The notes under the pieces: model-generated
What the model saw: only the letters and a program-made list of their open reading frames with translations
What the model was told of the DNA's origin: nothing
Database searches by the model: none
Shown here: positions 1 to 5,583 of the stretch, piece after piece
How the letters are laid out: every line of letters starts with the position of its first letter
Position numbering within the stretch: the stretch's first letter is position 1
Translations under genes and position numbers: made by a program
Assembly (NCBI GenBank): GCA_937900575.1
Contig: CALCEI010000082.1
Span: 1 to 5,607 of the forward strand
DNA: 5,607 bases
From: an uncultured Clostridia bacterium
GTDB lineage: Bacteria; Bacillota; Clostridia; Christensenellales; UBA1242
Direction of reading: 5' to 3'

Positions 1-1405
1 CCATAATTTGATAATCCAATTTTTGTGGCCATTCTTCAACAAACGACCATGCTTGACTTATTTTTAATGCATTGATGATTTCTTCATCGGTTGCTTTTGG
101 ATTTCTAATTTGCATGTTATTGCGCAAACTTCCACTAAACAACAAACTACGTTGTTGCACAATGCTAATTTCTTGCCTAATTTGTTTTAAGGAAAATTCT
201 TTAATATCCTTACCCTTATAAAGCACTCGTCCTTGTGTTGCATCATAAAATCTTGTCATTAAATTTGCAATTGTTGTTTTTCCACTACCCGTACCACCAA
301 TGATGCCAATGGTTTGGCCTGGTTTTATTACAAAGGATAAATCTTTAATGAAGGATTTATCTTCTTTGCTTCCGGTATAGTTGAAACTAACCCCTTCAAA
401 TTCCATCAGATTTTCATATTTTAATTTTCTATAATATTTTGCATTTTCCACTTCTTGAACTGCTGGCACAGTATTATTAATTTCGTCAATTCTGTGCAAA
501 CTTGCAGTTGTACGAACAAACATAACAATAATACGCGACATCAACAAAAGTGAAGTTGTAATCATTCCAACATAGTCAATAAGCGCAATCACGTCGCCTT
601 GGCTCATGCCACCAACATTAACTTGCCAACCACCAATTGCAAGCAAACCTGCAACTGCAAGGTCCACAATCAAGAAGATGAGTGGTTCAAGCATAGAAGA
701 AATTTTTGTAACCTTTATGTTTGTAAAAGTGTAATCGTCTGTAACCTCTGTAAAGCGTTCGTTTTCTGCTTCTTGTTTGTTAAAGGCTCTAATAACACGT
801 GTTCCGTCCAAATTTTCTTTGGTTACACGGCTGATGTTGTCCAATTTTGTTCTAATCTTTTTAAAGTAAGGCGATGTTTTCATCATAAAGAAGAACAAAA
901 TTAAACAGACAATTGGAATAAGTGCCAAGAACACAAGTGACATTTTTGGATTCTTAATCAAACTTATTACAAATGCACCAACAAGCAACAATGGCACACG
1001 CAAAATGTTACGCATAAACATACCAATTGCAGATTCCACTTGTGCTGTATCATTTACAATTCTATTAATCAGTGTTGCCGTACCAAACTTATCCAATTCA
1101 GCGTGAGAAAAGGTTGAAATTTTTTCAAACAAATCTGTACGCATGTCTGTGCCGACACGTGTGCTTGCTATGGAAGAACACTTCTGACCAAGAATGCTAA
1201 ACATAATTGCAATAACATTGACAACAATAATCAAAATCCCAATTTTTACGATGTAAGGAACATCTGGACCACCAACAACGTTATCAATAATTTTTGCAAC
1301 CAAAATTGGATTAAGCAATTCGGAAACGGCTTCAAGCAACTTAAAAAATGGTCCAATGATTATGTACCAAATATTTTTCTTAAGATACTTGCCTAAATTT
1401 TTCAT
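1..1405 (-). CDS. ABC exporter half-transporter, permease fused to ATPase (3' end beyond window)
   Basis: The gene runs off the left edge; 468 codons are visible. The product is a type IV (MsbA/LmrA-like) ABC half-transporter: an N-terminal membrane domain and a C-terminal ATPase that would export a lipid, drug or peptide from the cytoplasm. Hydrophobic segments lie near residues 12-34, 53-75, 136-175 (two helices), 242-262 and 270-295. A cytoplasmic linker typical of exporters (ENLDGTRVIRAF, 197-208) sits between. The ATPase starts near 334, with an A-loop aromatic Y343, Walker A GGTGSGKTT (370-378) and a Q-loop glutamine in IVQQRSLLFSGS (Q418). The signature motif, Walker B and H-loop fall outside the window. 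The ATG at 1405 was chosen because it leaves a short basic N-terminus before helix 1; the ATG at 1409 is out of frame and hits a stop after nine codons. No Shine-Dalgarno is visible. Many Firmicutes exporters are heterodimers; any partner would lie to the left. The substrate cannot be told. Confidence 0.95.
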   Translation of the reverse strand, partial: MKNLGKYLKKNIWYIIIGPFFKLLEAVSELLNPILVAKIIDNVVGGPDVPYIVKIGILIIVVNVIAIMFSILGQKCSSIASTRVGTDMRTDLFEKISTFSHAELDKFGTATLINRIVNDTAQVESAIGMFMRNILRVPLLLVGAFVISLIKNPKMSLVFLALIPIVCLILFFFMMKTSPYFKKIRTKLDNISRVTKENLDGTRVIRAFNKQEAENERFTEVTDDYTFTNIKVTKISSMLEPLIFLIVDLAVAGLLAIGGWQVNVGGMSQGDVIALIDYVGMITTSLLLMSRIIVMFVRTTASLHRIDEINNTVPAVQEVENAKYYRKLKYENLMEFEGVSFNYTGSKEDKSFIKDLSFVIKPGQTIGIIGGTGSGKTTIANLMTRFYDATQGRVLYKGKDIKEFSLKQIRQEISIVQQRSLLFSGSLRNNMQIRNPKATDEEIINALKISQAWSFVEEWPQKLDYQIM

Positions 1406-1413
1406 TCATTCCA

Positions 1414-1442
1414 ATTATAATGCAACAAAAAATTTTTGACAA
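1414..1442 (-). promoter_or_regulatory. Promoter of the ABC exporter gene
   Basis: Read on the minus strand there is a -35 TTGTCA (1442-1437, five of six to consensus), a 17-base spacer and a perfect -10 TATAAT (1419-1414). Transcription should start near 1407, within about two bases of the ATG at 1405, so the mRNA would be essentially leaderless. The promoter lies downstream of the peptidase gene's terminator, so the exporter appears to be its own transcription unit. Confidence 0.7.
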
Positions 1443-1466
1443 ACAAAAAACCATAATTTTGGCAAT

Positions 1467-1495
1467 AAAAAAAGAAAAATGCAACTATGTTGCAC
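1467..1495 (-). terminator. Rho-independent terminator of the peptidase gene
   Basis: Directly after the TAA of the peptidase gene, the minus strand reads TGCAAC-ATA-GTTGCA (1494-1480), a perfect 6-bp stem extended by one G-U pair. It is followed by five T, one C and seven T (1479-1467). The stem is short, but the T-run is strong and the position is right. On the plus strand there is no T-run after the hairpin, so it works in one direction only. Confidence 0.65.
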
Positions 1496-2992
1496 TTATC
1501 TTATAACAACCTTACCCTTCCACCAACTTTCAAAGAAGGAATCAAGGTCTGTTTTGCATGTTGTTGAGAAACAAGAAATTAGATTTTCTGGCTCTGCGTT
1601 TTTAAATTTATTTTCTGCAAAATATTGTTTTAAGGAAGAAATAAAATTATCTTTGCCAACAAGTTGATATAAACTATCAAACATCAGCACACCTTTAACA
1701 TACGTGCAATATGTATACTCTGGTTCGGTGGCATATTCATCAACTGAACGCATACTTGTATCAAGTTTTCCAAGCACATCATTATAAACTGTTACAAACA
1801 AAGAATAATTTTCTCTGTACGCATCAACCATTTCTTTGTGAGTCATGTTGTAACTGTCATTTTCATCATAAAACAGCACTGTAGAATATTCAGTTAGGGC
1901 TTCATCAAGCCATGGAAATTCGTATTCGTTGTTGCCAACAATTCCGTACCACCATTGGTGCGCCGTTTCGTGCACAATTACGTTTAAATAATCATCAAAG
2001 TTATCCACATCGTCGCTTATCATAACCAAATTTGGGTATTCCATGCCACCATAAATGAAGTTTGTTTGCACCACACTAAATTTGTTGTATGGGTACCGTC
2101 CAAACATATTTGAAAAGGTTGAAATTGCGTCAACTCCTGCCTGCAAAGATTTTTCTGCATTTTCATCGTTAAAATAATAGTATTCAATTTCAACATCTTT
2201 CCAGATTTTGCTTATAACTTCAAAATCTTCACTTAACACGCAAGCAAAATCTCGCACGGCTTTTGCGTTAAATTTAGTTAAAGTTTTACCATCTTGCTGT
2301 GTAACAATTTCTTTTTCGCCTGTTCCGGCAACAACACAGTTGGAATCTGCCAAAATTTCCACGTTATAGTTTGCAATTTCACTGTAAAATGGGTCGCCAT
2401 TACTGTTATAAGGGTCAGTTACAAATTCGCCATCTTCAAACACACAAATAATTGGGTAAAAATTTGCAAAATTTATTGTGTTTTCGCCATAACCAAACCT
2501 GTGCAAGCAATTTGGCAATGTAAGGGTCGATTCTATGCTTATTTTAGCACGTTTGTCGGGCATTAAACTGGTTGCAAACGGAACACGTAAAATGCCATTA
2601 TATTCGCCTTCGTAAGTTACTTCAAAATCTTGACCATTAGAAACAACTTTTTCAACTTCAAAATCGCCATAACTTAATCCATTTGGATAAGCATTGTTCA
2701 TGTTTGTCATGCCAACAACAGTCTTTGTTGCGCCCTTTTCAAAAAACTGTGGATAAAGATGCAGTTTTATGCCTTTTAACACGGTGTTTGTTGTGTTTTT
2801 ATAGTCTATGTTTGTTATGACAGTTGCTGTTTTTGTATTTACATCGAAATCAACGCTGATATTGTAGCAGGTTAAATCTTTGCTTATTTTTTCAATCTCA
2901 CCTTTATTTTTACAACCACAAAAGACAACACCACAAAAAAGCAACATCAAGGCAAGCAAAATTGTTTTAAATTTACCAAAAAAAATTCTCAT
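1496..2992 (-). CDS. M1-family zinc metallopeptidase, predicted lipoprotein
   Basis: A 498-residue predicted aminopeptidase-like enzyme of the M1 (gluzincin) family, anchored on the outer face of the membrane. Residues 1-27 form a lipoprotein signal: basic MRIFFGKFK, a hydrophobic stretch, then a slightly unusual lipobox FCGC with C27 as the likely lipidated residue. An N-terminal beta domain follows. The catalytic domain carries GGMEYP (315-320, equivalent to the GAMEN exopeptidase motif), the zinc site HETAH (341-345) with the third ligand E364 in LDEALTEY, and YVKG with the likely catalytic Y431. All key residues are present. At about 500 residues it lacks the long C-terminal helical domain of large M1 aminopeptidases, as in other short bacterial members. 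An in-frame TTG at 3019 would add nine residues, but it has no Shine-Dalgarno and spoils the signal peptide start, so ATG 2992 is preferred. The true substrate (peptide nutrients or surface protein processing) is unknown. Confidence 0.93.
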   Translation of the reverse strand: MRIFFGKFKTILLALMLLFCGVVFCGCKNKGEIEKISKDLTCYNISVDFDVNTKTATVITNIDYKNTTNTVLKGIKLHLYPQFFEKGATKTVVGMTNMNNAYPNGLSYGDFEVEKVVSNGQDFEVTYEGEYNGILRVPFATSLMPDKRAKISIESTLTLPNCLHRFGYGENTINFANFYPIICVFEDGEFVTDPYNSNGDPFYSEIANYNVEILADSNCVVAGTGEKEIVTQQDGKTLTKFNAKAVRDFACVLSEDFEVISKIWKDVEIEYYYFNDENAEKSLQAGVDAISTFSNMFGRYPYNKFSVVQTNFIYGGMEYPNLVMISDDVDNFDDYLNVIVHETAHQWWYGIVGNNEYEFPWLDEALTEYSTVLFYDENDSYNMTHKEMVDAYRENYSLFVTVYNDVLGKLDTSMRSVDEYATEPEYTYCTYVKGVLMFDSLYQLVGKDNFISSLKQYFAENKFKNAEPENLISCFSTTCKTDLDSFFESWWKGKVVIR

Positions 2993-2997
2993 ATTAC

Positions 2998-3003
2998 ATT
3001 GTA
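2998..3003 (-). promoter_or_regulatory. Possible -10 box of the peptidase gene
   Basis: On the minus strand TACAAT (3003-2998) is five of six to the -10 consensus. It would start transcription at about 2991, on top of the ATG at 2992. No convincing -35 is found at 16-18 bases upstream, so the call is weak. It is listed because there is no Shine-Dalgarno before this ATG and the same layout is seen at the ABC gene. Confidence 0.3.
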
Positions 3004-3067
3004 TTTTTTGCCTGTCCAAAACAGAACAAAAATGCCAAAATTTTAGAACTCCACAAAGAAAAATAAG

Positions 3068-3120
3068 TTATCCACACTTTTTTTGAGTTATCCACACACA
3101 ATTTGTAAACTTGTGGACAA
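3068..3120. promoter_or_regulatory. DnaA box cluster between the divergent peptidase and dnaD-like genes
   Basis: Two perfect DnaA boxes TTATCCACA lie on the plus strand at 3068-3076 and 3088-3096, 20 bases apart start to start, so roughly on the same helical face. A third, inverted box at 3112-3120 reads TTGTCCACA on the minus strand, one base from the consensus TTWTNCACA. The flanks are AT-rich. The boxes sit just upstream of the probable dnaD promoter. The likely role is DnaA control of a replication gene. A minor DnaA-titration site or an origin is possible but less likely, because dnaA and dnaN are not here. Confidence 0.75.
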
Positions 3121-3132
3121 CTTTTAAGTTTT

Positions 3133-3160
3133 TTGTTTTACAAACTGCCGGTTTTATGTT
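3133..3160 (+). promoter_or_regulatory. Possible promoter of the dnaD-like gene
   Basis: TTGTTT (3133-3138), a 16-base spacer and TATGTT (3155-3160, four of six to the -10 consensus) would start transcription near 3167, leaving about nine untranslated bases before the ATG at 3176. The -35 is poor. The inverted DnaA box ends 12 bases upstream of it, so bound DnaA could touch RNA polymerase. Confidence 0.35.
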
Positions 3161-3175
3161 AGCATTTTTATCGTT

Positions 3176-4606
3176 ATGACATTCTGTAAATTTAGTCCTA
3201 GTTACAAAAAAAATGATAAGGTTATCCTTGACAGCAATTTTATCCGTGATTATATGCCAAAAGCACCGGATATGTGCGTCAAGGCATATTTGCTTGGCTT
3301 AAGTAAGTGCACAGATGCAGAAGAAAGCGAAAATTCACTTTCCTACTTTGCCGAAACATTAAAAATTTGTGAAGAAGACGTAATTTCCTTGTTTAAGTAT
3401 TGGGAAGATATGGGTCTTGTTCAAGTTCTTTCAACCAATCCAATTGAAATCAGGTACTTGCCAATAACAACTGCTTCCAGCATAAAGAAATATAAAGTTG
3501 ATAAGTATGCCGATTTCAACATTCAAATTCAAGAATTGTTTGAAGACAGAATGGTTGTTCCAAATGAATTTGCAGAATTTTACAATCTTATGGAATCAAA
3601 GCACATGGAACAAAATGCTTTAATTGAAATTGTTGCATATTGTGTTAAAAACAAAGGTGCAAATTTAAGTCCAAATTACTGCATAACCGTTGCAAAAGAT
3701 TGGGCAAGACAAGGCATTCTTTCCACCACGGCAGTTGAAAACAAAATTGAAGAACTTGGCATTGCAGATGATAAAATGTCTTTAATTTTATCTGCCATGG
3801 GCACAAAGCGTAAAGTCCAACTTGAAGATAAAGAATTGCTTAACAAGTGGTTGGATTCTTATGGCTATGAACTTAACGTAATTGTTTTTGTTGTAAAAAA
3901 TCTTAAAGAAAAGAAACGTCACATGGACATCAATGTTTTGGACGAAGTTTTAACAAAATATTACGAAATGAAACTTCAATCAATTCCAGAAATTGAAAAT
4001 TACGAAAACGAAAAAGATACACTCTATTCCATAGCAACAGCAATAAACAAGGAACTTGGCATTTTTTACGAAGACTTAAGCAAAGAAATTGATACATACG
4101 TTGTTGCATGGGTAAACATGGGCTTTGATGAAGAGACCTTAAAAACCATTGCAGATAACTGCTTTAAATCATCAATTCGTACACTTGAAGGGTTCAACAA
4201 CATTTTACTTAAATTGTTTAAACTTGGCATTGTAACCTTGCAAGCATACAATCAATATCTCAACAACAACCTTGCGTTAGACGATAAAATTAAAGAAGTG
4301 TTAACCACTCTTAATTTAACCAGAAACGTAAACAATGTGGATAGGAATTTCTATTCCATTTGGACGCACGATTGGGGTTTTGCACACGATGTAATTTTAT
4401 ATGGAGCAGGTTTAAGTAAAGATAAGGTTAATGCAATGCAGTACCTTAACAAAATTCTTTCAAATTGGAATGCAAATGGACAAAAAACTTTGGAAAAGGT
4501 TAAAACCACAGCTCTTCCACAAGAAGAAAACAACTTTATACATAACAACTACACCAAAGAACAAATTGCGAGTTTCTTAACAAACTTAGATGAAGTGGAG
4601 GTATAG
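3176..4606 (+). CDS. DnaD/DnaB-type primosome protein with multiple DnaD repeats
   Basis: A 476-residue cytoplasmic protein of the Firmicutes DnaD/DnaB family, whose members remodel origin DNA and help load the replicative helicase. Residues 1-95 resemble the winged-helix DDBH1 domain: the opening FCKFSPSYKK and FIRDYMPKAPDMCVKAYLLGL are typical of clostridial members, which supports ATG 3176. Helical DDBH2-like units follow. Unit one is at about 113-190, with the YxxxIxxxW-type motif YCITVAKDW (168-176). A degenerate unit lies at about 218-268 (V254, V258, Y262 in the motif positions) and another at about 300-355 (F340, L344, F348). The last is a classical unit at about 385-440 with NFYSIWTHDWGF and YLNKILSNW (423-431). 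The motif in the first and last units is linked to single-stranded DNA binding in this family. There is no Shine-Dalgarno before the ATG. The gene usually precedes a DnaC/DnaI-like helicase loader; here that gene is absent. Whether it is dnaB- or dnaD-equivalent cannot be decided, so no symbol is given. Confidence 0.9.
   Translation: MTFCKFSPSYKKNDKVILDSNFIRDYMPKAPDMCVKAYLLGLSKCTDAEESENSLSYFAETLKICEEDVISLFKYWEDMGLVQVLSTNPIEIRYLPITTASSIKKYKVDKYADFNIQIQELFEDRMVVPNEFAEFYNLMESKHMEQNALIEIVAYCVKNKGANLSPNYCITVAKDWARQGILSTTAVENKIEELGIADDKMSLILSAMGTKRKVQLEDKELLNKWLDSYGYELNVIVFVVKNLKEKKRHMDINVLDEVLTKYYEMKLQSIPEIENYENEKDTLYSIATAINKELGIFYEDLSKEIDTYVVAWVNMGFDEETLKTIADNCFKSSIRTLEGFNNILLKLFKLGIVTLQAYNQYLNNNLALDDKIKEVLTTLNLTRNVNNVDRNFYSIWTHDWGFAHDVILYGAGLSKDKVNAMQYLNKILSNWNANGQKTLEKVKTTALPQEENNFIHNNYTKEQIASFLTNLDEVEV
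4597..4602 (+). promoter_or_regulatory. Strong ribosome binding site inside the end of the dnaD-like gene
   Basis: GGAGGT lies six to seven bases before the ATG at 4608 and overlaps the last codons of the dnaD-like gene. It fixes the start of the next ORF and implies translational coupling. It also shows that this genome uses Shine-Dalgarno sequences inside operons, in contrast to the first genes of transcripts in the left block. Confidence 0.8.
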
Positions 4607-4607
4607 C

Positions 4608-4730
4608 ATGAACAGAAAAACAGAAATTGAAAAACTTAAGCACGACAACCAGATCCTTTCCCAGAAACTCAAGGACGTTTTTGACAACATGGAAGGCGAC
4701 ATCCCCAACCGAAAGCCCCCTCATTACTAA
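4608..4730 (+). CDS. 40-residue coiled-coil ORF with a SlyX-like C-terminus, possibly a truncated or chimeric gene
   Basis: The ORF starts one base after the dnaD stop. Residues 7-28 form clean heptads with I7, L10, N14, L17, L21, V24 and M28 at the a/d positions, including an asparagine at an a position as in dimeric leucine zippers. The end, EGDIPNRKPPHY, matches the style of the SlyX family, whose C-terminus is typically PPHY (E. coli SlyX ends PPPHY). SlyX is about 70 residues of coiled coil with unknown function, so this would be only its second half. Codon use changes within the ORF: both Gln codons are CAG, two of three Ile are ATC, and AAC, GAC and CCC are common, unlike dnaD. One reading is that the start and ribosome binding site belong to the missing helicase-loader gene and the rest to a foreign slyX. 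Another is a genuine small gene. The SlyX link is from memory of the family and has not been searched. Confidence 0.55.
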   Translation: MNRKTEIEKLKHDNQILSQKLKDVFDNMEGDIPNRKPPHY

Positions 4731-4767
4731 TCCCCCACCCGTTACTGTGAATAATAACAAAATGATT

Positions 4768-4795
4768 TTGCCATAAAGGAAATCACATTTATAAT
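4768..4795 (+). promoter_or_regulatory. Near-consensus plus-strand promoter in the noncoding gap
   Basis: TTGCCA (4768-4773, five of six), a 16-base spacer and a perfect TATAAT (4790-4795) predict a start near 4802. No ORF with a ribosome binding site follows on the plus strand. The transcript would enter the structured element at 4853-4987 and then run antisense into the 3' end of the Xre gene. The rest of 4731-4852 is A-rich, and I see no gene or clear terminator in it. Confidence 0.6.
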
Positions 4796-4852
4796 TAGGG
4801 TAGGATAAAAGCAAACAAACATTAAAAAATAAATAGAAATTTAAGAGTAAAA

Positions 4853-4987
4853 TTTTGAAAACGGGACGCAGCGAAGACTGCCTGCGAACGATTCCGCAGT
4901 GAGCAAAGCGAGCGAGGACCTAGTGAGCAAGGTAGTCATTCGTTAGCAAACCATAGGTTTGCGACTTGCTGTGACCCGTTTTCAAAA
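4853..4987 (+). repeat. Structured inverted-repeat element (MITE/REP-like or small RNA candidate)
   Basis: The 135-base element is closed by 20-base inverted repeats (4853-4872 and 4968-4987, 18 of 20 paired, core TTTTGAAAACGGG). Inside are a 7-bp arm pair GACTGCC/GGTAGTC with one G-U (4876-4882 with 4931-4937), a hairpin CTGCG/CGCAG (4882-4899) and a perfect hairpin GCAAACC-ATA-GGTTTGC (4946-4962). Between them is an AGCGAG-rich stretch with the repeated word GTGAGCAA (4900-4907 and 4923-4930). It is GC-richer than its flanks and has no ORF. Its compact shape with terminal repeats suits a non-autonomous mobile repeat. The promoter about 50 bases upstream would also make it an RNA. No flanking target duplication is evident. 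It is not a tRNA or a family I can name. Confidence 0.6.
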
Positions 4988-5035
4988 AAGTAATTATTTT
5001 TGGTCTTTGTAGATTGTTTTAAAACCGGGTTTGAT

Positions 5036-5362
5036 TTAAGCCGATCTAAGCTGGAGAGCTCTTGAGCTCTCCAGTTCTACTTCTACAAAGTTTGTTGCAA
5101 TCAGACTTTCTACGCTAACGTCAAAAATCTGTGCCAATACCAGCAAGTTGTCTATTGACGGCATGTTCTTTCCTGCTTCCCAGTTGTAAATAGCCTGTGG
5201 ATTCTGCATCCCGAATACTTCCTGCAATGTGCTAACAGAAATATTGTTGAACTTTCTGAGGGATTTGATCTTTGCCCCTGTTCCCTGCATATCCAATACA
5301 GGCTTTTTAATAGAATTAATAGAAATAGATTTGTTTGATAAATTATTATTGATAGTAGTCAT
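5036..5362 (-). CDS. Xre/Cro-type helix-turn-helix transcriptional regulator
   Basis: A 108-residue cytoplasmic DNA-binding protein. After a polar N-terminal tail (1-25), residues 28-88 form a five-helix Cro/C1-type domain: GAKIKSLRKFNN, SVSTLQEVFGM, the recognition helix around NPQAIYNWEAG (54-64), then SIDNLLVLAQIFDV and SVESLIA. It has no sensor or enzyme domain. Start at ATG 5362 is supported by GGAG (5372-5369) six bases upstream. Codon use differs from the left block: CAG is used for Gln throughout, with several CTG, GGG and AGA codons. The last residues, ELESSRALQLRSA, come from a perfect 11-bp hairpin and the bases after it, and look like an added tail rather than part of the fold. 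It lies downstream of a 30-codon ORF on the same strand and may repress its own promoter. The target genes are unknown. Confidence 0.88.
   Translation of the reverse strand: MTTINNNLSNKSISINSIKKPVLDMQGTGAKIKSLRKFNNISVSTLQEVFGMQNPQAIYNWEAGKNMPSIDNLLVLAQIFDVSVESLIATNFVEVELESSRALQLRSA
5051..5074. repeat. Perfect 11-bp hairpin within the 3' end of the Xre gene
   Basis: CTGGAGAGCTC, two T, then GAGCTCTCCAG form a perfect 11-bp inverted repeat that starts 12 bases from the stop codon. Neither strand shows a proper T-run after it (plus strand: TTCTACTTCT), so it is at best a weak terminator for plus-strand transcripts. It could instead slow ribosomes, protect the 3' end or mark an old insertion scar. 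Confidence 0.7.
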
Positions 5363-5368
5363 TTTTTG

Positions 5369-5403
5369 CTCCGTAGTTTTAAGTTTAAGGTGGGAAGCTA
5401 CGG
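5369..5403 (-). promoter_or_regulatory. Hairpin overlapping the ribosome binding site of the Xre gene
   Basis: In the minus-strand mRNA, CCGTAG (5403-5398) can pair perfectly with CTACGG (5376-5371) across a 21-base loop. The last two G of the second arm are the first two bases of the Shine-Dalgarno GGAG (5372-5369). Folding would partly hide the site. Six base pairs with a long loop is only moderately stable, so a regulatory role is inference. Confidence 0.4.
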
Positions 5404-5409
5404 GCAGAA

Positions 5410-5422
5410 GTTCTTGAAGAAC
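5410..5422. promoter_or_regulatory. 13-base palindrome, possible operator or small hairpin
   Basis: GTTCTTGAAGAAC is a perfect palindrome around one central base. It sits just after the stop of the 30-codon ORF and 48 bases before the Xre start. Its symmetry suits a dimeric repressor such as the adjacent Xre protein. In RNA it could fold as a 5-bp stem. No second copy was seen nearby. Confidence 0.35.
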
Positions 5423-5427
5423 CCTAA

Positions 5428-5520
5428 CTACTCGCTGCTTCTCACAGAATAAGATGTTCGCTGAATACGCTGATTTGAAATACGTTTATGTGTAACGGTC
5501 ACATTAGTATCAATATCCAT
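5428..5520 (-). CDS. 30-residue ORF upstream of the Xre gene, leader-peptide candidate
   Basis: An ATG at 5520 is preceded by GGAGG (5535-5531) with a ten-base gap, and the frame ends in TAG at 5428. The product, starting MDIDTNVTVTHKRI, is polar and basic in its second half. It has no membrane segment or recognisable domain. It ends 65 bases before the Xre start on the same strand, so both could share an mRNA. The good Shine-Dalgarno is the main evidence for translation. It could be a leader peptide that senses ribosome stalling, the remnant of a longer gene, or chance. No run of a single amino acid that would point to classic attenuation is present. Confidence 0.4.
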   Translation of the reverse strand: MDIDTNVTVTHKRISNQRIQRTSYSVRSSE

Positions 5521-5550
5521 GTTATTCTGTCCTCCGCAGTATTAAGAATT

Positions 5551-5583
5551 CCGGAACATGCGTTCCGGTGAATATGGGTTCAC
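5551..5583. promoter_or_regulatory. Paired inverted repeats in the divergent control region
   Basis: CCGGAAC-ATGC-GTTCCGG (5551-5568) is a perfect 7-bp inverted repeat. A second one, GTGAA-TATGGG-TTCAC (5568-5583), follows with one shared base. They lie between the 30-codon ORF (minus) and a possible plus-strand gene start at the right edge, where operators are expected. The first could also be a hairpin in the minus-strand 5' leader. It has no T-run and so is not a terminator. Confidence 0.4.

Noticed and set aside
599..904. Plus-strand open frame of 101 codons
   Set aside because: It is antisense to the membrane domain of the ABC exporter, is cysteine-rich with no domain, and has no ribosome binding site. 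It is a shadow of the real gene.
2294..2566. Plus-strand open frame of 90 codons, and a similar one at 2880-3086
   Set aside because: Both are antisense to the peptidase gene (the second also crosses its start) and have low-complexity, unrecognisable products. The peptidase frame carries all its catalytic motifs.
2993..3019. TTG start nine codons upstream for the peptidase
   Set aside because: There is no Shine-Dalgarno before it, and it would place a polar stretch ahead of a normal lipoprotein signal peptide.
3061..3175. Chromosomal origin of replication
   Set aside because: There are only three DnaA boxes, with no dnaA/dnaN neighbours and no clear DnaA-trio or unwinding element. A regulatory role for the dnaD-like gene is simpler.
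4731..4760. Terminator for the dnaD operon
   Set aside because: GTTA/TAAC near 4741-4758 is too short and has no T-run.
4536..4814. Minus-strand open frame of 92 codons across the dnaD end and small ORF
   Set aside because: It has no ribosome binding site or domain. It overlaps two plus-strand ORFs, one with a strong Shine-Dalgarno.
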